Shown piece after piece: positions 6,827 to 10,204 of a DNA stretch of 10,204 nt; positions within the stretch are counted from its first letter, which is position 1, and every line of letters begins with the position of its first letter. Where the stretch lies: NCBI GenBank assembly GCA_022616595.1, contig JAKEEL010000068.1:1-10204 (forward strand). The letters are read 5' to 3'. The notes under the pieces are model-generated. The model ran no database searches. It saw only the letters and a program-made list of their open reading frames with translations, and was not told the DNA's origin. The translations under genes were made by a program, and so were the position numbers. The stretch is from Methylococcaceae bacterium (GTDB lineage Bacteria > Pseudomonadota > Gammaproteobacteria > Methylococcales > UBA1147).

Positions 6827-8890
6827 CTATTCGATAGTAATCAAAGCCGTTTGAGCCTCGAAAGCGGGCTCTTCCCCCGGGTTCATCTGGTGATAGTTTC
6901 CGTCGGGGCGCAGTATCCAGGACTGGCTGTTATCGGCGAGATCGAATTCCAGATCCCGGATAATGCGTTCGCAGTGCTTTTTATGATCGATCGGAAAGGC
7001 AACTTCCACGCGGCTGAACATATTCCGGTTCATCAAATCGGCGCTGGAAGCGAAAATCTCCGGTTCGCCGCCATTTTCGAAATAATATATCCGCGCATGT
7101 TCGAGGAATCGCCCGATAATCGAACGGACTTCGATATTTTCGGATATTCCGGGAATCCCGGGCCTCAAGCAGCAGATTCCGCGCACGATCAGTTTGATTT
7201 CCACGCCCGCGATGGACGCCCGCAACAAGGCTTCCATGGCCTTTGCTTCCACCAGCGAATTAACCTTGAAAATAATCCGCGCAGGTTTTCCCATGCTTTT
7301 GTTTTCGATTTCCCGTTCGATTTTATTCAACAGGGCTTCATGCAGCGTGAAAGGCGACTGCAGTAATTTTTTCAAGCGGCTCAGCTTGCCGAGGCTGGTC
7401 AATTGCACGAATACGCGCTGCACATCCTCGACCAGATCGTTGTCGCAGGTCAGCAATCCGTAATCGGTATACAGGCGGGCCGTATTCGGATGGTAATTTC
7501 CGGTCCCCAAGTGCGCGTAACTTCGCAATTTCCGGCCTTCGCGGCGCAGCACCAGCATCATTTTCGCGTGCGTCTTATATCCGACCACGCCGTAGACGAC
7601 ATGGACCGCGGCTTCCTGCAGGCGGGTCGCGAGCGAAATATTGTCCTTTTCATCGAAGCGGGCCCTGAGTTCGATCACGACCGTAACTTCCTTGCCGGCG
7701 CGAGAAGCACTGACCAGCGCGTCGACGATCGGAGATTTGGGACCGGTCCGATAGAGGGTCTGTTTAATCGCGAGCACGTCTGGATCATCGGCCGCCTGGC
7801 GCAGGAATTCGACCACCGGCGCAAATGATTCGAACGGGTGATGCAGCAGAATGGGTTGTTTTCGGATTTCCCGAAACCAGTCGATCTGGCCTTGCAGCGA
7901 TTCCGGCACGCGCGGCGTGAATGGCACGAACTTCAGGTCGGGCCTGTCGATCAGATCGTAGATTTCTCGCAGCCGGTTCAGATTGACCGGTCCGTCGACG
8001 ACATAGAGCCGGTCGCGGGTCATGCCGAATTGGGTCAGCAAAAAGTCGGTGATCCGATCGGGACAATTATCGGCGATTTCGAGCCGAACCTCGTCTCCGT
8101 AATTGCGCATCGCGAGTTCGCCCTCCACCGCTCGCAGCAAGTCTTCGACCTCTTCCTCGTGAACGAACAGGTCGCTGTTCCGGGTCAACCGGAATTGATA
8201 ACACCCCTGGATCTTGACACCCTCGAACAATTCCTCGACAAAGGCATGGATAATCGACGACAGAAACACGAAATCGTAAGGACCGCTCCCGGTCTCAGCC
8301 TCCGGCAAACGGATGATTCGCGGCAGAGCCCTGGGAGCGGGCAGTATCGCCTTGCCGATCGATCGGCCGAAGGCATCCTTACCCGTCAGCGAGATGATAA
8401 AGGTCAGGCCTTTGTTCAAAATTCTCGGGAATGGATGCGCGGGATCCAGCCCCAAAGGGCCCAATATGGGTAACAGCTCTTCCTTGAAATATTTATACAG
8501 CCAGGCCCGCTGTGCGGTGCTCCAGGACGCACGGCGCAGGAAGCGGATTTTTTCCGCCTCGAGCAAAGGAAACAACACCTCGTTCAAGACCCGATATTGT
8601 TCGGATACCTGGACATGGGCACGTTCGCTGATCGCGCTCAGCAATTCCCCCGGATTCAGGTTATCCGGATCCTTTTGGGAACTGCCTAGTTCCGCCTTTT
8701 GCAGCACACCGGCGACCCGGACCTCGAAAAATTCATCCAGATTCGAGCAGGAGATGCACAGGTAATTCAGGCGTTCCAATAACGGAATACCGGCGATTTT
8801 GGCTTGCTCCAGGACTCTGTAATTGAACTCGAGCAGGCTTAATTCCCGGTTGATATAAAGTTCCGGTTTTTTTAGATCGGGACTATCCAT
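6827..8890 (-). CDS. ppk1: Polyphosphate kinase 1 (PPK1)
   Basis: This enzyme reversibly transfers the ATP gamma-phosphate to a growing inorganic polyphosphate chain through a phosphohistidine intermediate. The 687 residues match the usual PPK1 length, and the ends fit (N-terminal YINRELSLLEFNYRVL). The ATP-binding SNLDEFF is at 49-55. The histidine corresponding to the phosphorylated E. coli His435 is H441 (KTHAKMML). H460 (YAHLGTGN) and H598 (FLEHARIYYFENGG) match the other conserved active-site histidines. The RTGPKSPIVDAL and TARLYTDYGLL blocks of the two phospholipase-D-like C domains are intact, so the enzyme should be active. The ATG lies 7 nt after the stop of the HhH/lysine-rich gene and has no clear Shine-Dalgarno sequence of its own, suggesting translational coupling. 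No exopolyphosphatase (ppx) gene is adjacent, unlike in many gammaproteobacteria. Confidence 0.98.
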   Translation of the reverse strand: MDSPDLKKPELYINRELSLLEFNYRVLEQAKIAGIPLLERLNYLCISCSNLDEFFEVRVAGVLQKAELGSSQKDPDNLNPGELLSAISERAHVQVSEQYRVLNEVLFPLLEAEKIRFLRRASWSTAQRAWLYKYFKEELLPILGPLGLDPAHPFPRILNKGLTFIISLTGKDAFGRSIGKAILPAPRALPRIIRLPEAETGSGPYDFVFLSSIIHAFVEELFEGVKIQGCYQFRLTRNSDLFVHEEEVEDLLRAVEGELAMRNYGDEVRLEIADNCPDRITDFLLTQFGMTRDRLYVVDGPVNLNRLREIYDLIDRPDLKFVPFTPRVPESLQGQIDWFREIRKQPILLHHPFESFAPVVEFLRQAADDPDVLAIKQTLYRTGPKSPIVDALVSASRAGKEVTVVIELRARFDEKDNISLATRLQEAAVHVVYGVVGYKTHAKMMLVLRREGRKLRSYAHLGTGNYHPNTARLYTDYGLLTCDNDLVEDVQRVFVQLTSLGKLSRLKKLLQSPFTLHEALLNKIEREIENKSMGKPARIIFKVNSLVEAKAMEALLRASIAGVEIKLIVRGICCLRPGIPGISENIEVRSIIGRFLEHARIYYFENGGEPEIFASSADLMNRNMFSRVEVAFPIDHKKHCERIIRDLEFDLADNSQSWILRPDGNYHQMNPGEEPAFEAQTALITIE

Positions 8891-8897
8891 GCGCGGG

Positions 8898-9341
8898 TTA
8901 TTTTTTCTTTTTGTCTTTTTTCGCGGATTTGTCCTTGGACTTGTCTTTCTTCTTGTCCTTGTTTTTCACTTTGGTTTTCCCCCGATCGTCCTCCTTGGAT
9001 TTTTTCTTATCTTTTTTGCTTTTCTGCGCTCTTTCGGGCTGCTTTTCTTTTTTTACCAGAGAGGCCGGAGAAAGGCTGTCGGATGTTTTCGAAGCCGACT
9101 TGCTTTTCTGCTTCGAACGATCCTTGGAGCCCTCGTTTGTTTCCGATTCTTGCAACAGCAATCGGGCATTGAATTTGACCTGACCGGCCCGGAATTCATT
9201 GAACCCTGGAATCGCAATCAAGCGAGGAACACTCGCCGAAGCCAGATCCCGAACCGTTTTGATCCCGTGTTCCGCCAGAACGGCGGCCGTCGAAGGGCCG
9301 ACACCTTTAACGTCTGTAATCTTGTCTTTAATCGTTGCCAT
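8898..9341 (-). CDS. Helix-hairpin-helix protein with lysine-rich C-terminal tail
   Basis: The 147-residue protein has a compact N-terminal domain of about 63 residues and a tail. The domain has two helix-hairpin-helix-like units: DVKGVGPSTAAVLAEHGI (about 10-27), and IPGFNEFRAGQVKFNARLLL (about 44-63) after a TVRDLA linker. It resembles HHH_5-type domains, which bind DNA backbone non-specifically. Residues about 73-147 are about 40% lysine, mixed with Ser, Asp and Glu and ending in a Lys-rich run. This tail is probably disordered and suggests binding to DNA, RNA or polyphosphate, as in histone H1-like bacterial proteins. The chosen start is ATG at 9341, with AAGGGG 7 nt upstream; GTG at 9347 is in frame but too close to that site. 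The gene is promoter-proximal to ppk1 and almost certainly cotranscribed with it. Its last codons contain an A6 run adjoining the TAA. The architecture is clear; the function is inferred. Confidence 0.85.
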   Translation of the reverse strand: MATIKDKITDVKGVGPSTAAVLAEHGIKTVRDLASASVPRLIAIPGFNEFRAGQVKFNARLLLQESETNEGSKDRSKQKSKSASKTSDSLSPASLVKKEKQPERAQKSKKDKKKSKEDDRGKTKVKNKDKKKDKSKDKSAKKDKKKK

Positions 9342-9367
9342 GGCCACACCCCTTCAATTTATGAATG

Positions 9368-9395
9368 ATTGTATGCGGTAGAATAACATTGATAA
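9368..9395 (-). promoter_or_regulatory. Predicted promoter of the HhH-ppk1 operon
   Basis: On the minus strand TTATCA (9395-9390) and TACAAT (9373-9368, 5 of 6 matches to the -10 consensus) are separated by 16 nt. Transcription would start near 9361, about 20 nt before the ATG at 9341, which leaves just enough leader for the AAGGGG ribosome site. The -35 is only a partial match. The same bases also contribute to the plus-strand promoter described separately. Confidence 0.4.
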
Positions 9396-9396
9396 T
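9369..9396 (+). promoter_or_regulatory. Predicted promoter of the DUF2956-like gene
   Basis: TTGTAT (9369-9374) and GATAAT (9391-9396, 5 of 6 matches) are separated by 16 nt. The predicted start near 9403 gives a leader of about 47 nt. The -35 is weak (TTG only). It overlaps the opposing promoter almost base for base, so only one of the two may fire at a time. Confidence 0.35.
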
Positions 9397-9449
9397 CCAA
9401 GTATCGAAGCCGAACTTCATTCGATTCGCTCCAAATCGACCCCATACTC

Positions 9450-9956
9450 ATGACAAAGAAAACACACGCAGGCTCTTTTCAGGCGCAGTCGGAAGAATTC
9501 ATCCGCGAGGAAGCGCTGAGAATAGCCCGGGCGACTCAGGCCCCGGGGCAAAACAAGGAACAGACCAAACTGATCGCCAAAGGCATCGCGAAAGGAATCG
9601 CCGAGTATAGAAAAGAGGAGAAGATCAAACAGCGTGAGCGCGCCAGGCTGCGTAAAAAACGTAAATCGGCCGAAAATACCCCGCTTCCGCAGGACTGCGG
9701 CGCGGAACCCGTATCCGGGCCGTTAATCCCCGGAATCGACAGGTTCCCCGGATTGACGGCTGCGGGCATATTCCTGCTCGCAGGTCTGTTACACCTGCTA
9801 AGATTAGTGCTGCGCACCGAAATCACAATCGGGTCATTCCCGGTGCCGGTATCCTGGTCCGGCGCGATCGGCGTAGCGTCACTGGTACTTACAGTCTGGA
9901 TCTACAGATCCACACAGGCATCGGTTCGGATCGCCCGAAAACCGGACCCGGAGTAG
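9450..9956 (+). CDS. DUF2956-like protein with two C-terminal membrane segments
   Basis: The 168-residue protein begins with a charged, helical region (about 15-72) containing ALRIARATQAPGQNKEQTK and LIAKGIAKGIAEYRKEEK. This closely resembles the conserved core of DUF2956 proteins as I remember them; no search was run. A very basic stretch (RERARLRKKRK, about 62-72) and a Pro-rich linker follow. Two hydrophobic segments come next: about 100-120 (LTAAGIFLLAGLLHLLRLVL) and about 136-152 (SGAIGVASLVLTVWIY), joined by a loop with IGSFPVPVSW. The HLLRL and VPxxW pattern resembles small two-helix membrane proteins of proteobacteria. With the basic N-terminal part in the cytoplasm, both ends would be inside. 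No ribosome site is evident before the ATG. The gene diverges from the HhH-ppk1 operon. Function is unknown for the family. Confidence 0.72.
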   Translation: MTKKTHAGSFQAQSEEFIREEALRIARATQAPGQNKEQTKLIAKGIAKGIAEYRKEEKIKQRERARLRKKRKSAENTPLPQDCGAEPVSGPLIPGIDRFPGLTAAGIFLLAGLLHLLRLVLRTEITIGSFPVPVSWSGAIGVASLVLTVWIYRSTQASVRIARKPDPE

Positions 9957-10145
9957 AATAAATTTTGCTGTTCGATGGAACCCGTGCCCCGGCCACGATG
10001 ACCGGGTCGTACCGAATCGTCTCTACACAAGGAAAGCAGCCAAGCCCAATGTCGTCTGTAATTCTTGATAGCTGACGTGCGGAAAGGCCGAAAAGCATCT
10101 AAAATTACTTCCGACACTCTGTACTATTGAATCGAGGAACTGTTC

Positions 10146-10204
10146 ATGATCCAAGCTGTGCAGCCGTCCGTACGGCTCGAACCCCGCATGAAACTGTCGG
10201 TCAT
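10146..10204 (+). CDS. Start of an unidentified gene (3' end outside window)
   Basis: An ATG at 10146 is preceded by GAGGAA (10134-10139) with a 6-nt spacing, which is an excellent ribosome site. The frame stays open for 19 codons to the right edge (MIQAVQPSVRLEPRMKLSV). This is too short to name a family. The 189 nt between the DUF2956-like stop and this start contain no gene I can support. They include a short CCCGG/CCGGG stem (about 9992-10010) without a T-run, so there is no convincing terminator. Confidence 0.55.
   Translation, partial: MIQAVQPSVRLEPRMKLSV

Noticed and set aside
6767..9368. Plus-strand open frames over ppk1 and the HhH gene (for example 6767-7366, 7403-7828 and 8889-9368)
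   Set aside because: Most are codon-register or out-of-frame shadows of strongly conserved minus-strand genes. The Phe/Leu-rich frame at 8889-9368 is only the complement of the lysine codons and merely looks like a membrane protein.
9992..10010. CCCGG...CCGGG stem after the DUF2956-like gene as a terminator
   Set aside because: Only five base pairs with a nine-base loop, and no T-run on either strand.
10028..10050. GGAAAGCAGCCAAG resembles the conserved apical motif of the signal recognition particle RNA
   Set aside because: The partner strand (GGTCAGGTCCGGAA-type sequence) and the flanking long stem are absent, so the similarity is probably chance.
9889..10117. Minus-strand frames of 69-71 codons at the right of the DUF2956-like gene
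   Set aside because: They overlap the 3' end of a better-supported plus-strand gene and have no domain, membrane segment or ribosome site.

Overview
The window reads as chromosomal DNA of a Pseudomonadota bacterium, most likely a gammaproteobacterium. This rests on the gene families: a large (~1600-residue class) NAD-glutamate dehydrogenase close to the Pseudomonas GdhB type, a bitopic SPOR-domain protein, PPK1, and a protein resembling the DUF2956 family, which I know mainly from gammaproteobacteria. Coding DNA is moderately GC-rich. The genus cannot be told from the sequence. I see no insertion sequence, phage gene, tRNA, rRNA or CRISPR array.

Layout. Positions 1-9341 are transcribed leftward (minus strand). 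Read in the direction of transcription: a gene for a helix-hairpin-helix (HhH) protein with a lysine-rich tail (9341-8898); 7 nt later polyphosphate kinase ppk1 (8890-6827); an AT-rich gap with a good sigma-70-like promoter and a 15-bp palindrome (about 6826-6537); a probable 40-residue membrane protein (6536-6414); a stretch dense in inverted repeats (6412-6297); a 690-residue SPOR-domain membrane protein with a very acidic cytoplasmic half (6126-4054); and, 31 nt further on, the NAD-glutamate dehydrogenase gene, which starts on a non-ATG codon at about 4022 and runs off the left edge with its C-terminus missing. On the plus strand, divergent from the HhH gene, lies a DUF2956-like gene with two C-terminal membrane segments (9450-9956). 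The first 19 codons of an unidentified gene follow (10146 to the right edge).

How the genes may work together. The HhH gene and ppk1 look like one operon. A small DNA-binding-type domain with a tail about 40% lysine, co-expressed with the enzyme that makes polyphosphate, suggests a protein that links polyphosphate to the nucleoid. This is the most interesting hypothesis in the window and it is inference. The SPOR protein (envelope or division site) and GDH (glutamate catabolism to 2-oxoglutarate) look transcriptionally linked but have no obvious shared pathway. The long plus-strand open frames over positions 1-9300 are codon-register antisense shadows of the minus-strand genes and are not annotated.
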